The notes under the pieces: generated by a model
Seen by the model: only the letters and a program-made list of their open reading frames with translations
Told to the model about the DNA's origin: nothing
Databases searched by the model: none
In this document: one piece after another, positions 1-6,875 of the stretch
Numbering within the stretch: position 1 is the first letter of the stretch
How the letters are laid out: each line of letters begins with the position of its first letter
Made by a program: the position numbers and the translations under genes
Assembly (NCBI GenBank): GCA_945901035.1
Contig: CAMDKN010000025.1
Span: 1 to 11,162, forward strand
Length of the DNA: 11,162 bases
Source of the DNA: Gulosibacter massiliensis
GTDB lineage: Bacteria; Actinomycetota; Actinomycetes; Actinomycetales; Microbacteriaceae
Direction: 5' to 3'

Positions 1-816
1 TCGTCGCCGTGGTTCTTCGATTCGAAGGTGTGGAGGGAGGTCAAACCCCGCGTCGTCGAACTCACCGACGTCAAGCGCCAAGACGAAGCCGAGTTCCGCG
101 ACATCCTCGACCGAATGCGCAACGGGGCGATGACGTCGACGGACGGAGCTGCGCTCAACGACATCGGCGCCCGACGGCCGATCCCCGAAGGGACCGTGAC
201 CCTCTCCACTACCAACGCCAGCGCGAACAGCATTAACGCCAAGGCACTCCGCGACCTGCCGGGCAAGTCGGTCACTGCGGCGGCCATCATCGAGGGGGAT
301 TTCGGTGGACAACTTCCCGCCGAGGAGGAACTGGAACTGAAGCCCGGCGCGCGGGTCATGTTTTTGCGCAACGACTCGGCGACCGAGGGAAGCCGCTGGG
401 TTAACGGCACCGTCGGCACGGTCGTCAAAATCGATGCCGCGGTGCACGTCGCTCTTGACTCTGACCCCCGAAACACGGTCGAAGTTCAGCCTGTTCAGTG
501 GGAAAAGATTCAGTACACCTACGACCCGGATACGAACCGTGTCGAAGAGGACATCATGGCGACGTTCGCGCAGTTCCCGCTGCGACTCGCCTGGGCCGTC
601 ACGATTCACAAGTCGCAGGGTCAAACGCTCGATTCCGCGGTGTTGGACTTTGGCCGCGGGGCGTTCGCCAACGGTCAGGCCTACGTCGCGTTCTCCCGCA
701 TCCGAACGCTCGACGGTGTCTTTCTGTCTCGCACACTGCAACCGAGCGACATCCAGGTCGATCGGCGCGTGGTCGAATTCATGCGTACCGCCAAAGACAA
801 CGACTTTCTCGAATAA
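1..816 (+). CDS. Pif1/RecD-like superfamily 1 DNA helicase, C-terminal part (5' end outside window)
   Basis: The frame is open from base 1, so the gene enters from the left edge and 271 C-terminal residues are visible. The first ATG in frame (28) is internal: the residues before it (PWFFDSKVW) belong to a conserved Pif1-like stretch that continues into LTDVKRQDEAEFRDILDRMR. SF1 helicase motif V is visible as TIHKSQGQTLD (601-633) and motif VI as GQAYVAFSRIR (673-705). Walker A and B would lie upstream. The family couples ATP hydrolysis to 5'-3' unwinding of DNA, often at structured or stalled substrates; the exact role of the actinobacterial members is not established. The protein ends shortly after motif VI with no added C-terminal domain. 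Its stop codon is 3 bases from the stop of the convergent small gene. The helicase class is confident; the Pif1 versus RecD2 subgroup is less so. Confidence 0.88.
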   Translation, partial: SSPWFFDSKVWREVKPRVVELTDVKRQDEAEFRDILDRMRNGAMTSTDGAALNDIGARRPIPEGTVTLSTTNASANSINAKALRDLPGKSVTAAAIIEGDFGGQLPAEEELELKPGARVMFLRNDSATEGSRWVNGTVGTVVKIDAAVHVALDSDPRNTVEVQPVQWEKIQYTYDPDTNRVEEDIMATFAQFPLRLAWAVTIHKSQGQTLDSAVLDFGRGAFANGQAYVAFSRIRTLDGVFLSRTLQPSDIQVDRRVVEFMRTAKDNDFLE

Positions 817-819
817 CCT

Positions 820-1086
820 CTAGAACGGCGGGGGTTCGGGCGGTTTCGGCAACCCGAGGCGCTCACGAAGTTGCTCACCCTCGATGACGTTTGCCGCGGA
901 CATCAAAAGCCCCAGTTTGACGTGTTCGGCGAGTCCGGCGCTTCCCAGCATCGTGAACCCCAGCGGCTCACCCTTGATCGCCCCTTCGGCGGTCGAGGCG
1001 ACCACCACCCAGCCCGTCACGATCAGTGACGAGCCCTGCGTTCGCTTGATGAAACTTGTTACCGCATCGTCCATCGTGATTTCCAT
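820..1086 (-). CDS. Hypothetical 88-residue protein, unrecognised
   Basis: I do not recognise this small protein. I chose the ATG at 1086, giving 88 residues (MEITMDDAVTSF...), because GGAGGAG and GGAG purine runs lie just upstream of it on the minus strand. The frame stays open further upstream, to 1188, but that part reads like non-coding sequence. The product has a polar N-terminus, a central small/hydrophobic run (SLIVTGWVVVASTAEGA, about residues 19-36), a helical-looking middle (MLGSAGLAEHVKLGLLMSAANVI) and a proline-rich tail ending PKPPEPPPF. There are no cysteines and no signal peptide. The hydrophobic run holds polar residues and is probably a buried strand, not a membrane segment. 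The gene converges on the helicase with 3 bases between stops and diverges from hicA. Coding status is supported by the ribosome-binding site, the tight packing and a sensible composition. Confidence 0.72.
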   Translation of the reverse strand: MEITMDDAVTSFIKRTQGSSLIVTGWVVVASTAEGAIKGEPLGFTMLGSAGLAEHVKLGLLMSAANVIEGEQLRERLGLPKPPEPPPF

Positions 1087-1126
1087 GCATTCTCCGGTCT
1101 CCTCCGTTGTCGGCGGAAGGTCGCTT

Positions 1127-1155
1127 AGGATACAGAGCACCACCGACACGAAACC
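1127..1155 (-). promoter_or_regulatory. Weak promoter candidate for the 88-residue gene
   Basis: On the minus strand a TATCCT hexamer (1132 to 1127) fits the actinobacterial TAnnnT -10 pattern and sits about 40 bases before the ATG at 1086. The -35 region about 17 bases further upstream (GGTTTC, 1155-1150) is poor. A 14-bp perfect inverted repeat, ATTCCG-CC-CGGAAT (1158-1171), lies just upstream and could be an operator. This is low-confidence pattern matching. Confidence 0.25.
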
Positions 1156-1195
1156 GGATTCCGCCCGGAATACAGTGGTGATAAACAACGAAAAG

Positions 1196-1213
1196 TAATA
1201 TCATTATTGATAT
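1196..1213 (+). promoter_or_regulatory. Candidate -10 box with overlapping inverted-repeat operator of the hicAB module
   Basis: TAATAT (1196-1201) is a near-consensus -10 hexamer. It overlaps a perfect inverted repeat, ATATCA-TTAT-TGATAT (1198-1213), ending 9 bases before the hicA GTG. HicB antitoxins typically carry a DNA-binding domain and repress their own operon by binding palindromes at the promoter. The intact HicB here has a C-terminal ribbon-helix-helix-like region, so this repeat is the natural operator candidate. The -35 region (around 1173-1178) is not convincing. The repeat is seen directly; its function is inferred. Confidence 0.5.
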
Positions 1214-1222
1214 CGTTCCGCG

Positions 1223-1480
1223 GTGAGCACGATTGAAAAATCACTACGGAATCTGCGGAATAATCCGGAAAATGCACAATTTGCCGAGCTGTTCGCGGTT
1301 TGCGTATATTTTTTCGGGGCACCGCACCATGACGGAGGTTCGCACATTGTTTTTAGAACGGGATTGCTCGAGGACCCGAGGATTGTGATTCAATCGCGGG
1401 GTAAATCAGCGAAGGGGTATTAGGTTCGCCAACTGCTTCAGCTGATCGACAAAATGGAGAGGGATGGTTTTCATGATTGA
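1223..1480 (+). pseudogene. hicA: hicA mRNA interferase toxin gene interrupted by an in-frame TAG
   Basis: Translation from GTG 1223 gives MSTIEKSLRNLRNNPENAQF and continues for 66 residues. These resemble the actinobacterial HicA family, including GGSH, whose histidine (residue 41) corresponds to the catalytic His of HicA RNases. A TAG at 1421-1423 then ends the frame. The same frame carries on without a gap as VRQLLQLIDKMERDGFHD to TGA at 1478-1480. Relatives read AKxYQVRQxLxxI here, so the TAG replaces an expected Gln (CAG to TAG, one transition). The full gene would encode 85 residues and overlap the hicB start, the normal arrangement for this pair. The break removes the C-terminal helix, so the toxin is probably inactive unless the codon is suppressed or read through. 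Composition is more A/T-rich than in flanking genes. No good ribosome-binding site precedes the GTG. Confidence 0.85.
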
Positions 1481-1805
1481 TCCGACTCATTACAAATACA
1501 GTGTGCAATGGAGTGCGCGCGACCGTGAATTCGTTGGCACTGTCGCAGAGTTTCCTTCTCTCACCTGGCTCGACGAAAGTGAACGCGACGCATTTGAGGG
1601 CATCAAACAAATCGTTGCCGACATCGTGGTGGAGATGATCGAGGGCGGAGAGACGCCGCCAACGCCGTTGTCCGAACGGGATTTCTCGGGGAAACTGATG
1701 CTCCGAATTCCTCCTGAATTGCATCAGCGACTTGCTACCGAAGCAGCAGAGAACAACATCTCACTAAACCGACTTATCTCGGCCAGGCTTGCCAAAGCCG
1801 GTTGA
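1473..1805 (+). CDS. hicB: HicB-family antitoxin
   Basis: The 110-residue product begins MIDPTHYKYSVQWSARDREFVGTVAEFPSL, the partly degraded RNase-H-like fold of HicB antitoxins (about residues 1-65). It ends with a ribbon-helix-helix-like DNA-binding segment (about 74-108: KLMLRIPPELHQRLATEAAENNISLNRLISARLAKAG). HicB neutralises HicA by direct binding and usually represses the operon. I prefer ATG 1473 because relatives begin at this MIDP and the purine run GGAGAGGG (1456-1463) sits 9 bases upstream; an in-frame ATG at 1464 would add three residues. This start overlaps the original end of hicA by 8 bases, so the two were probably translationally coupled. With the hicA stop now at 1421, ribosomes end about 50 bases before hicB, so expression should rely on its own ribosome-binding site. 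The gene is intact although its partner is broken. Confidence 0.9.
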   Translation: MIDPTHYKYSVQWSARDREFVGTVAEFPSLTWLDESERDAFEGIKQIVADIVVEMIEGGETPPTPLSERDFSGKLMLRIPPELHQRLATEAAENNISLNRLISARLAKAG

Positions 1806-1831
1806 GAACGTCGAAACGGTAGGCTCGTCCC

Positions 1832-2407
1832 ATGCTTCTCAGCGACCGAGACATTCGCGCCGAAATCGAATCGGGCCGAGTTCAACTCGACCCACTCGAC
1901 ATGGGCATGATCCAGCCGTCGAGTATCGATGTGCGGTTGGACAAGTTCTTCCGGCTCTTCGACAACCACAAGTACCCGTTCATCGACCCGGCCGAGGAAC
2001 AGCCCGATTTGACCCGCGGGGTCGAGGTGGATCCGGGTGAGCCGTTCATCCTGCACCCGGGCGAGTTCGTTCTGGGTTCGACGTTCGAACTCGTGACACT
2101 GCCCGATGACATTGCCGCTCGACTCGAGGGCAAATCGTCGCTGGGGCGACTCGGCCTGCTCACCCACTCGACCGCGGGATTTGTTGACCCGGGTTTCAGC
2201 GGTCACGTGACCCTCGAACTCAGCAATGTGGCGACGCTTCCGATCAAGCTCTGGCCGGGAATGAAGATCGGGCAGTTGTGCTTCTTTCGCCTCACCTCGC
2301 CAAGCGAACACCCCTACGGCAGTGACAAGTACGGCAGCCGATACCAGGGACAGCGCGGGCCGACCGCATCGCGCTCGTGGAAGAACTTCCACAAGACCGC
2401 GCTCTAG
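1832..2407 (+). CDS. dcd: dCTP deaminase, probably the dUMP-forming bifunctional type
   Basis: This 191-residue protein is full length and very close to the mycobacterial enzyme ([36 protein letters not shown]). The family signature [21 protein letters not shown] spans residues 101-121, and the catalytic Glu sits in VTLELSN (Glu129). The C-terminal segment [12 protein letters not shown] closes over the nucleotide in the homotrimer. The enzyme supplies dUMP for thymidylate synthesis. The M. tuberculosis relative performs both deamination of dCTP and release of pyrophosphate, and the high similarity suggests the same here; that is inferred. The start is the ATG at 1832, with a modest GGTAGG (1818-1823) 8 bases upstream. 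It begins 26 bases after hicB but is not functionally linked to it. The hicAB module probably landed next to dcd. Confidence 0.96.
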   Translation: MLLSDRDIRAEIESGRVQLDPLDMGMIQPSSIDVRLDKFFRLFDNHKYPFIDPAEEQPDLTRGVEVDPGEPFILHPGEFVLGSTFELVTLPDDIAARLEGKSSLGRLGLLTHSTAGFVDPGFSGHVTLELSNVATLPIKLWPGMKIGQLCFFRLTSPSEHPYGSDKYGSRYQGQRGPTASRSWKNFHKTAL

Positions 2408-2444
2408 GCCGACAAGTCTCGACAGCACGTACGTCTGTGCCGGC

Positions 2445-2975
2445 TTACAGTCGTGATTCGACCAACTGTTCGTGTTGCCAGACCAGCCACGGGCTGAACG
2501 CGAAGGGAGCCCCTTCGATGGCGGCGCGCAGGCTATCCGGGCTCACCCAGCGCCATTCGGACACCTCGTTCGGTGAGGGGTTCGGTTCCCCCACCGCAGT
2601 CGCGGCGAAAACGGGACATATCTCGTTCTCGACGATTCCCGACGCATCGACAGCGCGGTAGCGGAAATCGGGCAACACACTGTGAATATTGGTGATAGTC
2701 ATTCCGAGTTCCTGTTGCGCCCGGCGAAGGATTGCGTCGTCGATGGACTCGTCCGGCGCGGGGTGTCCACAGAACGAGTTCGTCCACACCCCCGGCCACG
2801 TCAATTTGGTGAGCGCGCGCCGTGTCACGAGGACATCGCCGTCGGCGTTGGTGACGTGACAGGAAAAGGCGAAATGAAGAGGCGTGTCACTGGTGTGCAC
2901 GGTCGCCTTGGACGCCGTGCCAATGGGTGACCCGTCCTCCGCAACGAGGATGACCAATTCTTCGACAGTACTCAC
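2445..2975 (-). CDS. idi: Isopentenyl-diphosphate delta-isomerase, type 1
   Basis: This Nudix-fold enzyme interconverts IPP and DMAPP, the C5 units for carotenoids and other isoprenoids. Starting at GTG 2975 gives 176 residues, the usual length for bacterial type 1 enzymes. Active-site elements align with E. coli Idi at an offset of 2: metal-binding His27 and His34 (TVHTSDTPLHFAF), catalytic Cys69 and His71 in NSFCGHP, and Glu116 and Glu118 in VENEICPVF. The open frame runs upstream to 3176, but those extra 67 residues overlap the start of crtB and have no family similarity. No Shine-Dalgarno sequence precedes the GTG; a TAACCT -10-like hexamer (2989 to 2984) lies 8 bases before it, so the transcript may be leaderless. 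The gene is divergent from crtB-crtI and convergent with dcd, with 37 bases between stops. Confidence 0.95.
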   Translation of the reverse strand: MSTVEELVILVAEDGSPIGTASKATVHTSDTPLHFAFSCHVTNADGDVLVTRRALTKLTWPGVWTNSFCGHPAPDESIDDAILRRAQQELGMTITNIHSVLPDFRYRAVDASGIVENEICPVFAATAVGEPNPSPNEVSEWRWVSPDSLRAAIEGAPFAFSPWLVWQHEQLVESRL

Positions 2976-2982
2976 AAGACAA

Positions 2983-2994
2983 CAGGTTATCCTG
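2983..2994. promoter_or_regulatory. Palindrome with overlapping divergent -10-like boxes between idi and crtB
   Basis: CAGG-TTAT-CCTG is a 12-bp inverted repeat in the 62-base gap between idi and crtB. The plus strand holds TATCCT (2988-2993) and the minus strand TAACCT (2989 to 2984). Both match the TAnnnT -10 pattern and they share two bases. The minus-strand box is placed for a leaderless idi transcript; the plus-strand box would give crtB a leader of roughly 37 bases. No good -35 is visible in either direction. A shared regulator or mutual exclusion of the two promoters is inferred. Confidence 0.35.
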
Positions 2995-3037
2995 AGAGTG
3001 TGCTGTGCCAAAAGACCCTCGTGAGTGTGGCGAACCG

Positions 3038-3898
3038 ATGACTCGCCTGGCTTTATACAACCGCGTGTCCGAAGAATCGGCGTCGCTCGTGATTCGGGGC
3101 TATTCGACCTCGTTCGGCATGGCTTCTCGTATTCTTTCGCGGGATTCCCGCCGACACATCGACAACATTTACGCACTCGTTCGTCTCGCCGACGAAGTGG
3201 TGGACGGCGTCGCGGTCGAAGCGGGACTCAGCAGTGCCGAGGCCGGAAAACAACTCGACGCTCTTGAAGCGGACACGTATTCCGCAATGGAAACGGGCTA
3301 TTCGACGAATTTGATCGTCCATGCGTTTGCCCTGAGCGCGCGGGAAGTTTCAATTCAGCGCGACATCGTCGAACCATTTTTCACGTCGATGCGGATGGAC
3401 CTGACCGACCGCGTCTATACCCAAGAATCCTTTGACACCTATGTTTATGGATCGGCCGAAGTGGTCGGACTGATGTGCCTCGCGGTGTTTATTCGCGACG
3501 ACAAGCCCGGCGCTGAGACGGCACTGACGCTGTACAACGGCGCGCGATCACTGGGGGCCGCCTTTCAAAAGGTGAATTTTTTGCGCGACCTGGCGGCGGA
3601 CGTGGATGACCTCGGCCGCTCGTATTTTCCCGGCGTCACGATTGCGACGTTCAGCGAAGACGACAAGAACCGCCTCTGCGACGACATCGCGGACGATTTG
3701 GACGCCGCCGCGCGAACTATCCCGCTTCTTCCACGCGATGCGGCCCGTGCCGTCGGTCTCGCGCACGGACTTTTTGCACGACTCAACTCGCGAATTCGCG
3801 AAACTCCCGCCGACGTTCTCAAGTCGACTCGCATCCGCGTGAACGACATCGAAAAACTCCTCATCGCCGCGCGCGTCATAGTTCGCGGAGGAAAGTAG
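3038..3898 (+). CDS. crtB: Phytoene synthase
   Basis: This squalene/phytoene synthase family enzyme condenses two geranylgeranyl diphosphate molecules into phytoene, the first committed carotenoid step. With the ATG at 3038 it has 286 residues. It shows the conserved YSTSFGMASRIL near the N-terminus (22-33), the first Asp-rich motif in LVRLADEVVD (48-56, Asp52 and Asp56), and the second in NFLRDLAADVDDLGRSYFP (180-198). These bind diphosphate through magnesium. I chose ATG 3038 because relatives begin MTxLALYxRV; a GTG at 3005 would add 11 residues with no family match (PKDPRECGEP). The ribosome-binding site is weak for both choices. It heads an operon with crtI, whose start is 4 bases after the crtB stop. 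crtE, which makes its substrate, is not nearby in the window. Confidence 0.95.
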   Translation: MTRLALYNRVSEESASLVIRGYSTSFGMASRILSRDSRRHIDNIYALVRLADEVVDGVAVEAGLSSAEAGKQLDALEADTYSAMETGYSTNLIVHAFALSAREVSIQRDIVEPFFTSMRMDLTDRVYTQESFDTYVYGSAEVVGLMCLAVFIRDDKPGAETALTLYNGARSLGAAFQKVNFLRDLAADVDDLGRSYFPGVTIATFSEDDKNRLCDDIADDLDAAARTIPLLPRDAARAVGLAHGLFARLNSRIRETPADVLKSTRIRVNDIEKLLIAARVIVRGGK

Positions 3899-3902
3899 AC
3901 CC

Positions 3903-5486
3903 ATGACCCAACACCATGTCGTCATCATCGGAGCCGGCATCGGCGGGCTCGGTGCCGCGGGACTTCTCGCCAAGGACGGATATCGCGTCACCGTGCTCGA
4001 ATCGCTGCCGATTGTCGGTGGACGAGCGGGCACGTGGTCGAAGGACGGATTCCGCTTCGACACCGGCCCGTCGTGGTACCTCATGCCCGAGGTGTTCGAC
4101 CACTATTTCCGCCTGATGGGTTCGTCTAGTGCGAAGGAGCTTAGCCTGAGCCTCCTGGACCCCGGTTACCGCGTGTTTTTCGAGCCGAAGGGTAAGAACC
4201 CGTCGGAACACGTCGACATCGAGGTCGGACGCGATAAGAACATCGACATGTTCGAAAAGATTGAACCAGGTTCGCGCGCGGCGGTCGGAAAGTACCTCGA
4301 TTCCGCGACGGAAACCTACGAGGTCGCCAAGAAGTACTTCTTGTATTCGTCGTTCCAGAGCTTGCTACCGCTCTTCAACCGCGAGGTCCTTGGTCGCATC
4401 GGCACGCTCGTTCGTCTGCTGACCGGCACGATCTGGTCGTTTGTCGGCCGGCACGTCAAATCCAACCGAGCCAAGCAGATTCTGGGCTATCCCGCGGTGT
4501 TCCTCGGTGCGAGCCCCTTCAACGCGCCCGCGATGTTCCACCTCATGAGCCACCTCGACCTCGTCGACGGCGTTCTGTACGCCCAGGGCGGTTTTACCCG
4601 CGTGATTCATGCGATTCGTGACCTCGCGATCAAGGCGGGTGCCGAGATTCACACGAATTCGCCCGTCACCGGCATTACGGTCGACCGCACCAACGGTGCG
4701 AAGGCCACGGGTGTCACCTATCGTGATGCCAGAGGCGTCGAGCACACGCTCGAGGCGGACATCGTCGTGTCGGGCGCCGACCTGCACTTCACCGAAACGC
4801 AGCTCGTCCCGGACGGCCTGCAGACATTCCCCGAAGCCTGGTGGGAGAACAAGACGCCGAGCCCCGGCGCGGTTCTGATGTACCTCGGTGTCAAGGGCAA
4901 ACTCCCCGAGCTTCTGCACCACAGCCTCTTTTTCACCGAGGACTGGGACGACAACTTCTCGAAGGTGTTCGCCAAGAACCCCACGATGCCGAACCCTGCG
5001 TCCTTCTACGTGTGTAGGCCGTCTTCAACGGACGATGAGGTCGCCCCGAAGGGTCACGAAAACATCTTTGTTCTCGTTCCCTGTCCCGCGGACGTCGCGC
5101 TCGGAAAGGGCGGACTAAACGGTAAGGGTGACGCGACGATCGAAGAGATCGCCGACCGAACCATCGACGACATTGCACAGTGGGCGGGAATCCCCGATTT
5201 CCGCGACCGGATTGTCCTTCGGCGCACGGTTGGCCCCGCCGACTTCCAGAACGATTTGAATGCCTGGAAGGGCAATGCGCTCGGACCGGCACACACGCTT
5301 ATGCAGAGTGCGGTGTTCCGCGCGGGCAACGTCTCTAAAAAGATCGAAGACCTGTATTACGTCGGGTCGGGGACAATCCCCGGCATCGGACTCCCGATGT
5401 GCCTGATCTCGGCTGAGGTGCTGCTCAAGCGCCTGCGCGGCGATGTGTCGGCGACGCCGTTACCCGACGTCGAAGTCGGTGTTTAA
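3903..5486 (+). CDS. crtI: Phytoene desaturase
   Basis: This 527-residue FAD-dependent enzyme of the CrtI/amine oxidase family introduces double bases of unsaturation into phytoene, normally four steps to lycopene. The N-terminal dinucleotide-binding fold shows VVIIGAGIGGLGAAGLL with GxGxxG at 10-15 and the ribose-binding Glu33, followed by VGGRAGTW (38-45) and FDTGPSW. The C-terminal CrtI signature LYYVGSGTIPGIGLPMCLISAEVL is complete. The first domain is a soluble FAD fold that docks to the membrane face. The start is the ATG at 3903, with GGAGG (3887-3891) inside the end of crtB, 11 bases upstream. The stop is 3 bases from the stop of the opposing transporter gene. CrtN-type or spheroidene-pathway variants cannot be excluded by eye, but pairing with crtB makes phytoene desaturation most likely. 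Confidence 0.95.
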   Translation: MTQHHVVIIGAGIGGLGAAGLLAKDGYRVTVLESLPIVGGRAGTWSKDGFRFDTGPSWYLMPEVFDHYFRLMGSSSAKELSLSLLDPGYRVFFEPKGKNPSEHVDIEVGRDKNIDMFEKIEPGSRAAVGKYLDSATETYEVAKKYFLYSSFQSLLPLFNREVLGRIGTLVRLLTGTIWSFVGRHVKSNRAKQILGYPAVFLGASPFNAPAMFHLMSHLDLVDGVLYAQGGFTRVIHAIRDLAIKAGAEIHTNSPVTGITVDRTNGAKATGVTYRDARGVEHTLEADIVVSGADLHFTETQLVPDGLQTFPEAWWENKTPSPGAVLMYLGVKGKLPELLHHSLFFTEDWDDNFSKVFAKNPTMPNPASFYVCRPSSTDDEVAPKGHENIFVLVPCPADVALGKGGLNGKGDATIEEIADRTIDDIAQWAGIPDFRDRIVLRRTVGPADFQNDLNAWKGNALGPAHTLMQSAVFRAGNVSKKIEDLYYVGSGTIPGIGLPMCLISAEVLLKRLRGDVSATPLPDVEVGV

Positions 5487-5489
5487 CCT

Positions 5490-6869
5490 TTAGCGAACGA
5501 ACTTCGGTCGAAGCGGGATCATCAGCAGGAGCCCGGCCAACAGGACGATGACGATTCCGAGGATGCCCCAGTAGTCAGCGCCTCCTAAGGTCACGAAAAA
5601 GGCGAACAGGGACGGGGTGATGAACGAGATTGCGCGGCCTGTCGTGGCGTAGAGGCCGAACAGCTCGCCTTCGCCGCCTTCGGGGGCCAGTCTCGCGATG
5701 AGCGAGCGGCTCGCGGCCTGAGCGGGGCCAACGAACATCGTCAACAGAAGCCCGAAGACCCAGAAGACCATTGGTCCGCCATCGTTGAGCACGAACAGCA
5801 GTAAGCCTGAGACGATGAGCCCGGCGAGGGATCCGATGATGACGCCCTTGGACGAGAACCGGTCGTCGAGCACACCGCCGGCGAAGACGCCGAGTCCGGC
5901 AATCAGGTTTCCGCCGATTGCAAAGAAGATTACTTCTGTGTCGGATAGCCCGAAAACCTTTCCGGCGAGGATTCCACCGAACAGGAACACTCCGACAAGT
6001 CCGTCGCGATAGACGGCGCTCGCCAGCAGGAAGTAGAACGTCTGCGGTGCGTTCTTCCAGAGGCCGAAGACCTTGCGGAACAGCTTGGCGTAGGAACCGA
6101 AGATTCCGAGTTTCGAATCGGGGTCGACCGCGGTGTTCTCGGGAACGGCCAAGAGGACGGGGATGGCGAACACCGCCGACCACACCGCCGCCAACAGTGC
6201 GATGAATCGGATGTTCATGCCGCCCTCCTCGGTGACTCCGAACCAGAAGGGTTCGGCGAGGATGAAGCCGAGGAGTGCGACAACGAGAACGACGATTCCA
6301 CCGAGATAGCCGAGTCCCCAACCGAAGCCGGAGATGCGACCGATGTTCGACGGCGTAGAGATCTGCAGCAGCATCGCGTTGTAGTTGACGTTCGCCATTT
6401 CATAAAACACGCTGGCGGTGGTGATGAGCACGAGTCCCATGATGAAGAAATCGGGGGTGCCTTCGACGAAGAACATCGCGAGGGTCGTGACGATCACAAC
6501 GAGGGTGTTGATTCCGAGCCAGCGCCTGCGTCGACCGCCCTGGTCGGTGCGTTGCCCGACAATCGGGGCCAGAATTGCGACGACGACTCCACCAATCGCG
6601 AGTGCCCATCCGAGGTTCGCGGTGAGGGCCGAACTCGCAGCGTTGTAGACCCGCTCCTCGAACCCGCCATCGATCGTCACGTTGGGCCGGGGCTTGTAGG
6701 CCGCGACGACGTCGGGGTCGAGGAAGTAGTCCGACACGATGTAGCGCGAGAACACGAACGTGGTGATGAGAACGGAGAACGCCGAGGTGCCCCAGTCCCA
6801 GAGTGCCCACGAGATTGTCTGGATGAGCGGAGTTTTGCCACGGGCTTGATCGACAGCGTTGTTGGTCAT
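5490..6869 (-). CDS. MFS transporter, UMF1/Atg22-like family
   Basis: The 459-residue protein is an integral membrane transporter with about 12 predicted hydrophobic segments. The family signature ISWALWDWGTSAF lies at residues 19-31, matching the SWALYDWANSAF motif of the Atg22-like UMF1 group of the major facilitator superfamily. An MFS loop motif appears as GQRTDQGGRRRRWLG (about 104-118) after the second or third helix. A charged central loop (about 235-275, with FRKVFGLWKNAPQ) separates the two halves. Substrates of bacterial UMF1 members are unknown; yeast Atg22 exports amino acids from the vacuole, which should not be carried over here. The ATG at 6869 is the first in frame. No Shine-Dalgarno sequence precedes it, and a TAGCGT box 6 bases upstream suggests a leaderless mRNA. 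It converges on crtI and diverges from dnaK; no functional link to either is evident. Confidence 0.9.
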   Translation of the reverse strand: MTNNAVDQARGKTPLIQTISWALWDWGTSAFSVLITTFVFSRYIVSDYFLDPDVVAAYKPRPNVTIDGGFEERVYNAASSALTANLGWALAIGGVVVAILAPIVGQRTDQGGRRRRWLGINTLVVIVTTLAMFFVEGTPDFFIMGLVLITTASVFYEMANVNYNAMLLQISTPSNIGRISGFGWGLGYLGGIVVLVVALLGFILAEPFWFGVTEEGGMNIRFIALLAAVWSAVFAIPVLLAVPENTAVDPDSKLGIFGSYAKLFRKVFGLWKNAPQTFYFLLASAVYRDGLVGVFLFGGILAGKVFGLSDTEVIFFAIGGNLIAGLGVFAGGVLDDRFSSKGVIIGSLAGLIVSGLLLFVLNDGGPMVFWVFGLLLTMFVGPAQAASRSLIARLAPEGGEGELFGLYATTGRAISFITPSLFAFFVTLGGADYWGILGIVIVLLAGLLLMIPLRPKFVR

Positions 6870-6875
6870 GGCATA

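Noticed and set aside
1087..1188. N-terminal extension of the 88-residue gene
   Set aside because: The internal ATG at 1086 has the ribosome-binding site, and the extension covers a promoter-like region.
2408..2444. Possible terminator between dcd and idi
   Set aside because: Only a short, poorly paired hairpin around ACGTACGT is visible, with no T-run.
3005..3037. GTG start for crtB
   Set aside because: It adds 11 residues without family similarity and lies very close to the predicted transcription start.
2976..3176. N-terminal extension of idi by 67 residues
   Set aside because: It overlaps the crtB start, does not resemble Idi, and the GTG at 2975 gives the normal family length.
4365..4922. 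A 185-codon open frame antisense to crtI
   Set aside because: It lies wholly inside a well-supported CrtI coding sequence and has the composition of a shadow frame.
5575..6321. A 248-codon Arg-rich frame inside the transporter gene
   Set aside because: It is on the same strand in another frame, extremely Arg/Pro/His-rich, with no ribosome-binding site or family similarity.
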